Shown here in pieces: positions 22,514 through 35,789 of a stretch of 64,000 bases of DNA. The position numbers and the translations under genes were made by a program. Source of the stretch: Gordius sp. MW1. Taxonomy: Eukaryota > Nematomorpha > Gordioida > Gordea > Gordiidae. Position 1 is the stretch's first letter. Each line of letters starts with the position of its first letter. The notes under the pieces are model-generated. The model saw nothing but the letters and a program-made list of their open reading frames with translations, had not been told where the DNA came from and ran no database searches. The stretch is taken from the NCBI GenBank assembly GCA_964036665.1, contig OZ038526.1, positions 23,560,001 through 23,624,000 of the forward strand, read 5' to 3'.

Positions 22514-25500
22514 AATATCTATAGGCAAGTATTTAGCCAGAATTGTCGTTGTCCATTATAAAAAACAAGTCAAACAAATTTTAAAAAGAATCAGTTCAAA
22601 TTTACATAAATAATCAATTTTAATTTTAATTTTAACCGGTGTTTGAGAAATAAAAAGCAAAGAGTGATCATCATTTTTGGGCAATTACTTTTAGCCAGAA
22701 ACGTAGTTGTGCAAAGAAAAGAACAAGTTAGACAGTCTTCAAATAGAAGTTGAAATTTGTAAAACTAAGCAATATTGACCTGGCTAGGTCAGAAAATATA
22801 AAGTAAACCAACTGACATTATTAATTTTTTATTTGGAGACAAAAAACATTCCAAAATTGAAATTTTTTCTATATCATTAAAAGCCAAGGTGGAGAAGAGA
22901 GACAGGATATTTTTACTGAAAGATCCCTTATATTGTATAGCAATTAATATTGTATTATAAAATTTTTTATTTATTAAAAAAAATTTACTTAGTTTAGTAA
23001 AAATATTCTTAGCTAAAATCTTTGTTTAAAAATTTACGGGATGTTAAAAATAAATATTATAGGATATCAAATAATCAATTTAATTTTACCTGAGGGTGTA
23101 TAGTTTCCAATGTCCAATTTTGATATAAGTTATTAGGCAGCGCCCCAATTAATGTTTTTAAATATCATATTTTAAATATATCGATTGTACATTGCCCCCA
23201 ACGTTCGTATGGTATAAAGTTCCCATAACTGTCGTAATAAACCATTTTTTGCCATTCAAATGCATAACGTTTTGACTTTGATTACATGATAATTCCTTAT
23301 CTAAAATAATGTTTAATCCAACACTTAAAACACCTTAAATGCTAAAACTTATGTGAAGTTTATATAGAAAGTAGAATTTGGCTGCTTTCTTCTACCTATT
23401 TGAATTATGGGAGTCACGATTTAATTATAAATGCTTTGATTTCCGCCTAGCCTGCACTATAAATGACAAATTAAAAGTGACTTGAAATTTAAGAGGTCTG
23501 CATGTCATGCTGACTTGGCCCGATAATTGCTTTTGCTTCTAATCGATTAAGTAAAAGATAAGCTAGGTAATAATTGTAATGAGACCGAATTAGAGGACAA
23601 TTTTTTCTTTGGTCAAAGGCAAGAGGAAATGCAACTTTAAATTTAGTAAATCCGAAATTTTATATCATTGCTAGCGCATAAGATTTAGGAATGATTGGAT
23701 TGGTAACTTGCCCTCCCTTTTAATGAAAGTTATTAATTATTAAATCTTATGGAATGAAATTTACATAGCCGATTGAATATGACAACAGTTTAGCTACAAC
23801 TATCTAAATGCGAAAGTCTAATTTAACATAAGATTAAGCACTTTATAAAAATCACAAAAATTTTAATAAATTTTAATTTTATATCAGTTTATTTATTTCT
23901 TATTAACTTAGTCAATTGAGAAAACCAAATTATAAGAAGGCGATAAAAAGCTAACCCCCGACGTCCCAGAGGAAATATGTAGGGAAAATAATGTAAAATT
24001 GCAATTCCTTAACTTAAAAATTTTCTCGCTTTATAGCCTAACATCGCCTTTTATTAAAGCGTATTTGTTGGCCATAGCAGTGTATTATGAGGTGTGTGGT
24101 ATGAATTGTCAAAAATTTATTACAATATTATTTTAATAAAGCAAAGCTACTATTTTATCCTATTACAGCGCCCCTTATGTCCAATTTTTTAGTTTTACTT
24201 CTTTACAGTCTCGAAAAAGATTATGGTCATAATAGCTGCAGTGAATCTAGTCAAAATATTAACAGAACCAAGAATTTAGGCGTTTTTACCATATTAAGAA
24301 TTGAAATTTACAGGCAAAAATTGAAAACTCTAGTAAGACAGTGTTCTTGATTCAAAAATAAGCCAAGTTGCACCAATAAAAAGGTTTTACGTTTGAAACT
24401 TATGAAGACATTTTGAATGGTTAGGGATGTTAAGTTGATATTACAAGTAACGAGGAACCTATTTATTACACTTGAAAAAATAGTTTTTAGAAGTGAGCCT
24501 ATTTTGTAATATAAATTTTTTTTAGACTTTATTGTAAATTTCTTCGACCCAAAATAAATTTAGATGTTTTTCGGGGATGGAATTTCTTCCGTTAATCCCT
24601 TGTAAGTATAGACCTGCATGGGCCCTAATTTTAGGTTTATGCCGGTGCCATACCCGCAGAAACATATTTTTTTCGGCCTAACCAGCCCGCAGATAAAACT
24701 AAAAAATTGCATCGTATTAGGCGGCATGATTAAAAAAAGTCGACCTTGTTTAAAAATTATTTAATAGTATGTGTAAAAAACATTTTTTTATTGTTCATAA
24801 AGTAATTAAACTAGAGCTTACAAAGTCGGTTTTAATCAAAAATTATAATTTAATATTAACGGTTAAAACTAAGAGTCGATCTATTTTACTGGTCATTCTC
24901 ATCTATAAGACGCCTTGCCTTACTAAGGTGGGCGTGGCGCTGGTGGCTTGAATTCGCCAAAACTTAATAGATTGATGTTCTTTCCATCATAAAATCACAT
25001 CGAATTGGACATCCTCAGGCTTTTAATTTAATCCGAGATAGGTGACAACTTCGTTAGATTCTTTAATCTTTTATGTGACATTAGTCTCCTAAATTGAGAT
25101 ATCCATATCTGTTTTAACGGGTTCTTCACCTATATAGAATTTCTTTGAGTTGCACATTTGAACTGGATGCTTTTTAGGTGGATGACTAATGCAAGAGGAA
25201 CAAGGATCATCTTGCATATAATTATTTAGGAAATATGTAACCGTAGTCATTACATAACTTTTTCCATATTCGGATAGCATCTTTAATTTTCGATTTTTTG
25301 GAACAAAAAAAAAGATAATGCTTTATGATAATAGGCCATATCAAACTTTGAAATTAACATAGTTTCGGCTCTTGATTCTAATTTTAGATCTCTAAAGCAA
25401 CAGGATCCTAATTAAATATAAAACATGGAAGTGAATCAGGGATGTTTTTAGAAGGGTAATTTTTTATAAAATGTGAGTGTTCCATTCGCTTCTAATCCAT

Positions 25501-26022
25501 GCTTGCCTTTTTATAAGGCGCGAGCATAAAATTGTAGATTCCATCAAGTTTTTAAATTGAGAATTATTACATCACATGCAAACATATTAACAATAATAGT
25601 AGAGTTCCCCTGCTCTCTATATCTTGGTAGTTTGTTTTACTCAAATATTAAACACTACCACTTTGTTTAAAAATCTTGTAAGTTAATTGCTTTATTCAAT
25701 TAATTTAAGAATAATAGGAGCTTTCCATTAATATTTTATTAAATATGTTTCTTAAAAGAGTATTAAAATAAGCCGACCAATTTAATCTTTTTAAAAAACT
25801 TAAGCTTTTTGATGTTTGTTCCTTGATAGAAAACAAATGTTCACCTGAATATCGAAGCTTGGTAAAATTAGAAATTTATTCTTGATATACATTTGGTGAG
25901 TTTTTTTCGTTAACGTTACAGGCGAATAAAACCCTTTTATTAAATTGTAATTTAACAAAAAGAATAATTAGCATAATGTAGTGAAAGAGTTATATATGCA
26001 AACTTTTACGCTATTGGCAGTA
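22514..26022. other. Long AT-rich stretch, almost featureless
   Basis: No coding sequence recognised. A 63-codon frame at 25089-25280 (-) has a Cys/His-containing stretch but no family I know. The only repeat signal is a hAT-like end at 24609. Confidence 0.45.
24609..24660 (+). mobile_element. hAT-like terminus remnant
   Basis: TAGACCTGCATGGGCC resembles the inverted right end of the element ending at 58354 (TAGAGGTCTGCATGGGCC when reversed). No partner end or target duplication was found. Confidence 0.4.
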
Positions 26023-26204
26023 TAACTTTCTTCAAACTCCAGACGCGAGCACGACATGAGTTGCTTAATATGCGTGTTAGCACAAGATGTGCTCGCTGTT
26101 CGATGCACTAGGCAGAACAGTAGCATATAATAATGCTCGAGGGCTGAGCAGAAACTCGAGCAGATGGTAGGTGGAGTTGAAGAAAGTTAGCAATTTAACA
26201 ACTC
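26023..26204. mobile_element. MULE-like inverted-repeat element, left end truncated
   Basis: Shares with 35579-35777 the interior GACGCGAGCAC...GTGCTCGCTGTTCG...GCAGAAACTCGAGCAG and the right arm GGAGTTGAAGAAAGTTAGCAATTTAACAA. The left arm lacks its first ~16 bases. Flanks TTGGCAGTA (26014-26022) and TAGGCAGTA (26205-26213) form a 9-bp target duplication with one mismatch. Nine-base duplications with long inverted repeats suggest a Mutator-like MITE. Confidence 0.75.
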
Positions 26205-26431
26205 TAGGCAGTAAATGTCGTGCTATTGGGTGTGGATGAACGGTTTCGACATCAAATATTTCATGTCTAGCTCTAACAACAAGAATCTATTGGACCACAT
26301 GCTTTAGCCCTTTACCACTAATAGCCTTAAATGGTTTAAGATTAACAGCATCCTTTTTTCCTCGAGTAAATTGCGTAACATTAGTAAGAGCATAAAAAGA
26401 AGCAATTTTGGCACACAACATTTGTATCTTG

Positions 26432-27010
26432 TTTCGTATTTGAAGACTACAAATACGCTTTAAAATATTTATTTAAATTTCTGGCTAAATGTATCTATTT
26501 TCTAGAACTACCGCGAATATCAATCAGTTTTATTTTTCGTACTACGACATCTTTAGCATAAATTTATTCAACTTCAAAAATTATTATGACTGATCAATCT
26601 CTACTGACAATTCGTTTTAAGTAGTAACAATAATAATGATGGGATGAGGTAATCAGATTAGGCGTAAATAACGATAGAGCACAAATAATAATGATAAGCG
26701 AAGTGGTAACAATAATGATAAGCGCAGTGGTAACAATAATGATAAGCGCACCCATAATGATGGCGAAGATAACAATAAACTAAGAAATAGCGAAATCATC
26801 GTGATTTTAAAATCTATTAATAAACGCGTGGAGGATAATTTTATGGGTAAGGTAATAAAATTATTAACATGACATTTAAATTTGGCTAAACGCGTTGAGG
26901 ATAATTTTATGGGTAAGGTAATAAAACTATTAACATGACATTTAAATTTGGCTAAACGCGTTGAGGATAATTTTATGCTTACATTTGAATCTGGCCTTAT
27001 GCCACACCTT
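26432..27010 (+). repeat. Direct repeat, copy 1
   Basis: About 579 bp nearly identical to 27999-28511 (a handful of substitutions seen, for example at 26505, 26546 and 26871). It differs mainly by one extra 66-bp tandem unit (GGATAATTTTATGGGTAAGG ...). It contains a short tandem run GTGGTAACAATAATGATAAGC (near 26704-26750). No coding function recognised. Confidence 0.88.
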
Positions 27011-27998
27011 CCCCTTTTCCCAACAAAAAATTTTAACCTTGCGGATTTCTGGCAATTTCGTAATCTCCATATTCATGCTTTTTGATATAGACATTGATCT
27101 TGACATTAACATTGACTTTGATATTGACCTTTATTATGACATCGATATTGACCTAGATATTGACACTACTTACCGAAACCGAGGATAGGTTCTTTTAACA
27201 AAATCCCGTTCCTCATAAACCGAGGTTGACTCATTAACTGAGTTCAGTGCCCCAAAAACCAAGGTTGACTCATTATCTGAGTTCAGTGCCTTATAAACCC
27301 GCGGTTGACTCAATGAGTTCAGAGCCCCGTGAATACCCGGTTGTAGTACAATTTCTAACCCAAAATTTCCGTCATTTCCTTCCTTCAAAATCTTTCTAAC
27401 AAAAAAATCTCCGTCATTTCCTTCCTTCAAAAAAAATTCTGACGTTTCCTTCCTTCCAAATATTAATATAACTCACTTTACAAATATTGTCCTTTCCCTC
27501 TCTATTCCTTCTTAATACCATTCCATTTACAAAAATAGCCAAATAATATTCAAAGAAACGCGGGGGGGGGGGGGTTTTGGTTTAATATTGATTACTAACA
27601 ATATAATCGTCATACAATTAATATATGTGAATCATTCAAGTAAACTATCTTAAAATAATATTAAAGTGCCACAATAAGAAACTAGGCTTCTATTTAAATC
27701 ATTTGTTTTCAGTGGGTTTGAATTCAATTTTACCAGACATTACGAATTTTGATTTTCAGAATTCCCCAATGTTGCTTTCGAATCACTTCATTGAATATTT
27801 GCTAAGAAAGAATATTAATTCCCAGAATATATTTCATATTCTGAACATGATTAACTTTCCTTTCAAGACGATCGTTCTGTTGTTAGTTAGTTGCTCGAAT
27901 AATTAGTGTGAATATATTTTCCTTTTGTCTTGCCACCGGAATCAGGATATTGGAATTTCCATTGCGGGCGCGGCTTTAGTATTTTGTTCTGACACCAA
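27011..27998. other. Spacer between the direct repeats
   Basis: Holds a GA[T/C]ATTGAC-rich tract (about 27075-27165), three copies of a 39-40 bp unit with GGTTGACTCA and GAGTTCAG (27220-27330), a G homopolymer near 27563, and a 67-codon frame at 27703-27906 (+) with no recognised family. This could be unique DNA between two copies of a segment or the inside of an unknown element. Confidence 0.5.
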
Positions 27999-28511
27999 TT
28001 TCGTATTTGAAGACTACAAATACGCTTTAAAATATTTATTTAAATTTCTGGCTAAATGTATCTATTTTCTAGGACTACCGCGAATATCAATCAGTTTTAT
28101 TTTTCGTACTACTACATCTTTAGCATAAATTTATTCAACTTCAAAAATTATTATGACTGATCAATCTCTACTGACAATTCGTTTTAAGTAGTAACAATAA
28201 TAATGATGGGATGAGGTAATCAGATTAGGCGTAAATAACGATAGAGCACAAATAATAATGATAAGCGAAGTGGTAACAATAATGATAAGCGCAGTGGTAA
28301 CAATAATGATAAGCGCACCCATAATGATGGCGAAGATAACAATAAACTAAGAAATAGCGAAATCATCGTGATTTTAAAATCTATTAATAAACGCGTGGAG
28401 GATAATTTTATGGGTAAGGTAATAAAACTATTAACATGACATTTAAATTTGGCTAAACGCGTTGAGGATAATTTTATGCTTACATTTGAATCTGGCCTTA
28501 TGCCACATCTT
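27999..28511 (+). repeat. Direct repeat, copy 2
   Basis: About 513 bp matching copy 1 at an offset of 1,567 bp until the 66-bp unit-number difference. The high identity implies recent duplication or gene conversion. Confidence 0.88.
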
Positions 28512-30282
28512 GCAAGGTGTGATGTCCCCTTTTTACTTGAGTGGCTCAATATCTCCTTGCAATTGTTGCACTACACAAATTCCAATCTCTTATTAAGCTC
28601 ATTTACTATATTCTTAAAATATTTCCATATTGAGTTTTATTGTTATTTTACACTGGGTGTTCTTTCAACTCAAGTTTAGCATTTGGAATATCATAGCTCT
28701 ATCAGGGTTAAAGATATAGCAAATATACCAAGCAATTTACCTTTTCTACGCAGCTACTAGAATCATATGGTTATGAAAATTTTATTAAACATTTTAATTT
28801 ACTATAAGTGCTAATGTTAAAGTAATAATTATAATTATGACTTAATTACTGTATAAACTATATTGCCAATAGGTAAGTTAAAAGTTTAAAACAGACGCTA
28901 CCCCCTCGCTCAATACTCGTAAAATAGCGAAAATATTTTCCTTTAATTATTCCCGTCATTATGTTAAAATCCCAGGGCTTGGGTCAGCGGGCCGCTGGCC
29001 GACCAGGCTCATGCAGGCTCTACATCTTGATAGGCATGATTTCATGTGAAATATGGTAGACATTATTTACCTAAACTGCAGATTTGACCTAAAACTTAGA
29101 ATTGGGAAATAATTTTTTTGCTTGCATCTTTATTGTAGCTTATTTCATAGATCGTGCAATTTGGAAGTAATGTCTGTCATCTTAGAACTGTTTGCATGTT
29201 CAATATTCAACCAAAGGTCATCTCTTCGGTTAAACATCTCTAGCTAAATATTCAAAAATATGGAAATTAAATTAATTATATTTTTATAACGAGATGAAAA
29301 ATCAAAAATATAGAATTTATATAAAAAGTTAATTTACTCCGTTTCGGTATGTTAATAATTCTTACTGGCTTTCAATAGATATTAATCATAAATTACAGCA
29401 AAATCAAATCCCAACCCATTCAACCCGACATTTCCATTTTTGAATACTTTTAAGTTAGACTATTAAGATCTAATGACATAAAATACTTCCCAATGTTCAA
29501 GAAATATGGATTAGATAAAATTTCGGGTTATGGGCCTAACAGATTAATTAAAAAACACATATTTTAATAAACTTGCAACAACTACTATAATTCTGCAAAA
29601 ATTAGAATGAAAAGATTATATCTGAATTTGAATAAATTTAATTTTGATGGTTATTCTTAATTTTTATAGGCTTAATAAGTAGATGAATAGTTCTGATACA
29701 AATTTTTTTCTATTTTATTAATTATTTTGCAATAAATGGGCATTTTCTTGTCCTGTACTGACCTGATATGTTATCTACATATATTCGAGTTAAAAATTGA
29801 AATTGACTTGTTATTATAATAATTTTAAAAACTGATAATTTTTTTGCACAATAGTTCCGAAATGAATTTAAGTGTTGAATAACTGGTATTATGTCTCCCA
29901 AACATGTCTAAATGTGTTAAAAACTTAAGAAGTCATATTCTTCTACAAACAATATCCAATGGTATGCGTTAAAATCGGTTTCAAGACATAATCAGACAAC
30001 TCTAGACAGTCAGACACACAAAGTTTACAAGGCTCGAGATTTTCTTGATATTTGCTTTAAAATAAATTAAAAATAGTGCAACCATATTTCAATGAATACA
30101 TGTTGCCTTTTGACATTACACAGCATAGCAATTTATAAAAAAACAAGACTTTTAGATTTCGTTTTAAGATGTGGTGTGGCTCCTATAATCGGCTACTTTG
30201 TTACCTTGGAACAGTACGAAGAGGCCACGTTATCGTTGTTCAAGCAAAATGAGATAAGATTAGTCATAAATGATTTAGCTAC
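28512..30282. other. AT-rich stretch with a possible hAT right end
   Basis: Bases 28990-29019 read GCGGGCCGCTGGCCGACCAG...GGCTCATGCAGGCTCTA, resembling the right end of the element at 57211-58354; no partner end or target duplication found. A 70-codon frame at 30092-30304 (+) runs into the next hAT end and has no known family. Confidence 0.4.
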
Positions 30283-31215
30283 TAGAGGTGGGCGCGGGCC
30301 GTGAAATTACGCGTGACCCGACCCACCGTGACGGTGGGTCACGGCGTGAATGTGAAGAAATTTTAAATTGGCGTGACTGGGCGTGACGGGCCTTTCCAAA
30401 TTTTCCCGTGCGTGAGTGGGCGTGAACACAAATTTCCATAAATCACGGAAATTTTAATTTTTAAAATTGTTTTTTATTAATATAAATTTGCAGATTTATA
30501 ATTTTAAAATATATATATATTATTTAATTTAATTTAGTTTTTTTAAAAAAAGATTAGTTTTTGAAACAAAAAATCTTTCGCATTTTATAAACAACATCCG
30601 AGTGAACCTATTTTTACTTTTGCTAGCTTTTTCTTTTAAAATTTATATGTTCAAATTCAAATCAAATTTATCAACAAGCTTATTTACATGTATATAGTAT
30701 TCTTCTTTCAAGTATTTTATTATTATATATACTCTTTTACAATGAAAATGTAATTCTTCGCATTAAATTATAAATTTTAGTATTTACAAATGTCATTGAA
30801 AGTTTTTACTTTTTATTATTTGTAATAAATGCTTTAATGTAATGTATGAGTAGTGAAGGAGTAGAATTTATAATATTATATTAATATATAATAATTATTT
30901 CTTTATTAACAATTACTCAAAGATCTAGAGTACTATTAGACCCAACAAAATACAACAATATTTTTTGTTATGGAATTATAGAAATAAATAGAATAAATTC
31001 AAAAAAGTGTATAATTATAGGTTACCAATTTTGAAAAATTTAAAAACAGCGTGAATTTTTGGGCGTGACGTGCGTGAATCAAAAATTGCCTTTCGTGAGC
31101 GGGCGGGTCGGGTCAAAAATTTTTTAGTGGTAAGCGTGAGTGGGCGTGAATTTTTTTTAATACCACCGTGAGTGGGCGGGCCGTGAATAAAAAATTAGGC
31201 CCGCGCCCACCTCTA
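30283..31215. mobile_element. Non-autonomous hAT element with CGTGA repeats
   Basis: Ends TAGAGGTGGGCGCGGGCC and GGCCCGCGCCCACCTCTA form a perfect 18-bp inverted repeat. Left flank TTTAGCTAC and right flank TATAGCTAC suggest an 8-bp target duplication with small changes. Subterminal zones are arrays of GGCGTGA/CGGGCGTGA motifs. The AT-rich middle has no coding sequence. Confidence 0.85.
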
Positions 31216-33773
31216 TATAGCTACCTTTCAATTTTGTAACTTTTAATGTATATTTTATAACATCTCTTTCAAAAATGAATATTGGAGCTACGAGAGTGCG
31301 TTTAAATAGCCTCAAATGCCTATTGATCGATATAAAATCCCCCCAAAAAAGGATTTATTCCGCAAAGGATTAATTCGAACGTCATGGCAATACGTTAGCA
31401 ATAATCATAACGAGACTTATTAATAAACTTATTAGATGTAGTAGAATCACGTCTCTTTAAAAGTTCAAGAAAATATTTTGGTTCAAATTCCAAAGTTATG
31501 TTATAAATTTATGTCAAATGTTGATGCCATTAAAGTATCGTTTCGAGGCAGAAATTGGTGCTTCCTTGGATTGGATTAGATTACGCTTACTACAATGCCT
31601 GCCAGCTCTATTGTCTTAACTAAATCATTATATTTTACGGTTTTAAAAAATGAATTGTCCAAAATTAATGTCAAAAATAAGGCCGACTTTCTAAGTGAAC
31701 TTTAAATATTAGCTTTTTCAAGGTCAAAGTCAACGAAAAAAGTGAACTCTACGGCGATTCTCTGTATCCAGGCAAGCGACCATAATTTTATGCCCATACT
31801 GCAATATTTGACCTCACATTTATTGTTGATCAAAGTCTTAATATAATTATCTTACTTTTTTCACTTATCTAGTCATTAAATAAAATTTTAAAATAGCTTA
31901 TTTTTATACCTCTCGCTGCAACCTTTAGGTGACACCCCTTTATTTCCGGACTAGGCAATTTTTCAAGAATTTTTGTTTAGTAATCTAGAGAATATTGAGA
32001 TGCTCCAAAAATTTTATATAGAAATAGGTTCGGCCGAACCGTTTAGTACCTGTCGGGTTAACAATTGTCCTATTGGCCTTTTAAAAATTTTGGCAGAATT
32101 TTTTAATGTGTCTTCATAGAAAGCCGTTGATCGATTACCAAATTTATATAGCCTAAATGCTAATGCATTAAATATTAACAAACATTCAAATAAAAAATTA
32201 AAGGGGTTGACAGCCAAATCTTATTTGCCTGCACTCGATGTATTATACCCACTCAAAAATATCTACGGCGATTAATATAATTTTTTCTCCATTTAAAGCG
32301 TTTTTATTGTTTAGTAAGGATTTATATAAAAATTAACCTCCCCGTCGTATGGATAAAAATGACAAATCGAATTACTTACTGTTATAACGTTATATTCATT
32401 TTCACCAAACGAAACATTTTGCAACAAGTTGAGAAATTTGATTATAACATGATTATCCCAATTATCTTCAGTAAAATTCAATTGCACCTAAATATTTTTA
32501 TACGTGATTTTATGATAATAGTATCTTAAAATGTAGATAAAAATATTAAAAATGAGCCGAGTACATTTGCTAATCACCTACTCAAACCCAAATAACGCCC
32601 GTAATTTTATCCTAAGTTTTGAACTAATTAAAATGAATCTCCGGTTTTTATAAGTGATGTCACGATGTAAAATTAAAAAATGTATTAAAGCCCAGTACAT
32701 TAATAGCACGTGAAATGCCAAGTGATTTTACCATTAGCTTGGTAATTTCACAATTGGCAAAATATTTATAGGATAATAGTTTTGCCATCATGACTAAATC
32801 CTTGAAACTGGAAATTTCTGTAATAAATCTTTTTTTCAGGTTTGATACAAAATGACAGCAATATTTTGGGAGCTGTTTTGACCACGAGTATATAACCTCT
32901 TAAATACATGTAAAAATTTTATAATATTTACATTATAAACTTTATTTTGTATGAAGTTTTGTTAAAGGTTTTACCTATATAAAAAATATGGGTGGGTAGA
33001 TTGGACATCATAATTGCCACCCTCCGTTATATCTTGGCACATATGCTTTTTAGACACTAAATAAGCTAAATAATATATCATTGATGTATATTATAATAAA
33101 AACTCTGTACATTCAGACATTTATAAATAGCGTTGAAATGATTTGTGCTGCAATGTGGTTTAATAAAATATATAATCATTTAATTTTCTGTTGCATAGGA
33201 TTATACAAAACTATCAAAATTAATTTTTACTTGCAATTTCAACAAATTTAATTCCTTACAATATAGGTTAACGGTTCAGATTTTAGCTTAATTTTTTTGT
33301 GCACTAACAACTTAACTTAAAATTGAGTAATAATTTTAAAACATAAGTGTTATTAAAAGACTACAATTGTTTATCTACAACGGAAAACGGCAATTACTAC
33401 TGAAATTTACTATTAAGGACAAAAAATGTTTAGGTGGTTATATTAATTACATATTTTTTCTATAATGACTATTAAAAATAATGAATTGTTGCGTGGAGGG
33501 GGGAGGGCTGAAGAGTTGTGTAAAAATTTTACCATATTAAAAAAAAATTTATTGTAATTTTATGATTGTCTAAATTTCTTGGACTATATAACTAACAAAA
33601 CTGAGAGGATAGAATAGCTTTAATGTTTTTTATTAATTTTACATTTCTACAAATATTGACTTTGTGATTTCATTTCGCCATCAGACCAAAAATTCTGATA
33701 GAGGATTTTGCGAAGAAGAATAATATGCTTTTTGTTTTTTCCCCAAAACCTCCAGTTTTTTTAGGGTACATGA
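31216..33773. other. AT-rich stretch, nothing recognised
   Basis: No gene, RNA or element boundary could be supported; short frames are low-complexity. Confidence 0.5.
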
Positions 33774-34355
33774 TTGAAGGTGCAAAAATGGCCATTTTAA
33801 TTTTTTTTGAGGCTATATTGCAACGGCATTTAATTTATAATGAAAATTATTAATTTGTTCATGAAAATTATAGTTTCATTTATAGGTCCATTATTTCATT
33901 GTATTTTATTTTGATTTACCTCTATATTTAAATTTATTCGCGTTTACGTGTACTCCTTCCCCTTATTAAAATTCGTCTCACTATGTCTGGAAAACGGATT
34001 ACATTGAAGTACATACTATATACGCGATGTTTACAAACACATCACTCTCTCCCTATATCCATCTCTTCCACCCGCCCCCATAACTAACCAAGCACACATG
34101 CCATGGGATGGGAGGGGGAGAAAGAGAGGGGAATAAGTGAAGCTCCGTTTTCCATACATAATTCGGTGATTTTTGATAAGGGCAAGGGGTTCATGTAAGC
34201 GTGAATAAATTAAAATATAGAGGTTAAATAAGAAATGAAATAATGTAGATGAAACTTTAATCTACACGATAAATTACCATTTTTTAGTTAAATTAAAAAT
34301 TCCATGGGAATTTAACCTCAAAAAATATTAAAATTGACATTTTTTGCACCTTCAA
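33774..34355. mobile_element. Foldback element with nested inverted repeats
   Basis: Left TTGAAGGTGCAAAAATGGCC...TTTTTTTTGAGG and right CCTCAAAAAATATTAAAATT...TTTTTTGCACCTTCAA are inverted copies. Further in, ACCTCTATATTTAAATTTAT...CGCGTTTACGTG pairs with CATGTAAGCGTGAATAAATT...ATAGAGGT, and GGAAAACGGA pairs with TCCGTTTTCC. Most of the 582 bp can therefore fold into one long hairpin. No clear target duplication. Confidence 0.75.
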
Positions 34356-35578
34356 CCGCGTCTATCTAAAAGCTGGACGCACTGGAAAAATACTAAAACC
34401 ATGTTTTAGTACCGCCTTATTTCATTTGATTTATAAATAATTATTAAACCTATTTTTTAGTTAATTAAAATATCAAGACGTTCATTTACCTCGAATAATA
34501 TAATAAATAGAATATTATTAAAAATTTTGACACATTTGAGGGTTATTAATTAAATGTTATGTCGTTTAATATAATAAAAAGCTATTTAATATACACATAA
34601 ACAATATAGTTAGCATATTCACAAAAAATTGCTAGGTTTTGGATTATCTTATGTGTCCTATTATACTGCAGGTTAATAGCATTTTACTACCAGGTTATGT
34701 TCTTTTATTAAAAACACAATCTGACAAATTTTGACGATAATTAGGTTTTAATAGACTAGGGGGAATCAAAAAATTTAATACTTAAAAATAAATTATATTA
34801 ATTTTCTTAAATGTACAACAACGATTGGCGTAAAATAATGTCCGATCTGCATCCAATTACAATAAATAATATTATTAATTAGGGGTAGCGTTAATCTTAA
34901 TGACGCTAAAATGGCTGAAATTTTAATTTAAGGAAACATCTATATGATCGATGAAAATTTCAAAAATTATTAATGCTTAATCCTATTATTATTAAATGTG
35001 ACCCGGTTTAAGCTAAACATTTTTAAAAAATCAATGTGGATCAACCAAATTGCCTAGACTACTATATTAATGATGTAATATGAGGGATTATAAATGCAAA
35101 TTAACTTTAAAGAGAGTCTAGCTATCTTCTATATTAGAATTTCATATTTTCTAACATAACATGAGGCAGAGGTTTATTATATCAAAGAAATCGGAAGCGA
35201 GATAAATTTTATAGCATTAAGCAAAGAAATTTCTATAGTATTATTTAATGACTTACGGGCATTATTAATTTCACAAACTGTAAGAGAGTCACCATCTATT
35301 ATATAATTCAATAAGAGCGATAATATTAAAAAAGTAATCATTAGCAAATTTTAAGAGTGAGGTTTGAAAAATTATAATAATTTTTAGGAATACCTACAGG
35401 TCCTAACAAATGCTTGTAATATTACTCGTAATTATATTATCTGCGAACTCAGTAACCGTCAATAGATTATTTAAAAATAAAAAGGTACAACGAACCTTAT
35501 TAATCTTATTTCAATAATGGCACTTGTTCACTATTTCCTACTCCACTTTTTATTGAAATAGATGAGTATTAGCGAGTA
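34356..35578. other. AT-rich stretch, nothing recognised
   Basis: No gene, RNA or element boundary could be supported. Confidence 0.5.
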
Positions 35579-35777
35579 GAGTTGTTAAATTGCTAACTTT
35601 CTTCAAACTCCAGACGCGAGCACGCACACTGAGTTGCTTAATATGCGCGTTAGCACAATATGTGCTCGCTGTTCGGTACACTAGGCAGAACAGTAGTCTA
35701 TAAAAATGCTCGTCGGCCGAGCAGAAACTCGAGCAGGTGGTAGCTGGAGTTGAAGAAAGTTAGCAATTTAACAATTC
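35579..35777. mobile_element. MULE-like inverted-repeat element, complete
   Basis: A 199-bp element with arms GAGTTGTTAAATTGCTAAC... and ...GTTAGCAATTTAACAATTC, inverted over about 33 bp. It is flanked by TATTAGCGAGTA on both sides (35567-35578 and 35778-35789), a perfect 12-bp duplication, or 9 bp plus three bases. The interior palindromes (GCGAGCAC / GTGCTCGC) can extend the hairpin. Second copy at 26023. Confidence 0.85.
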
Positions 35778-35789
35778 TATTAGCGAGTA

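Noticed and set aside
26601-26780. CRISPR-like short repeats (GTGGTAACAATAATGATAAGC)
   Set aside because: The units are directly adjacent with no spacers, AT-rich, and in a eukaryotic context: a simple tandem repeat.
24609-29019. A 4.4-kb hAT element bounded by TAGACCTGCATGGGCC and GGCTCATGCAGGCTCTA
   Set aside because: The 8-bp flanks (TGTAAGTA and CATCTTGA) do not match and no transposase lies between, so the ends are treated as separate remnants.
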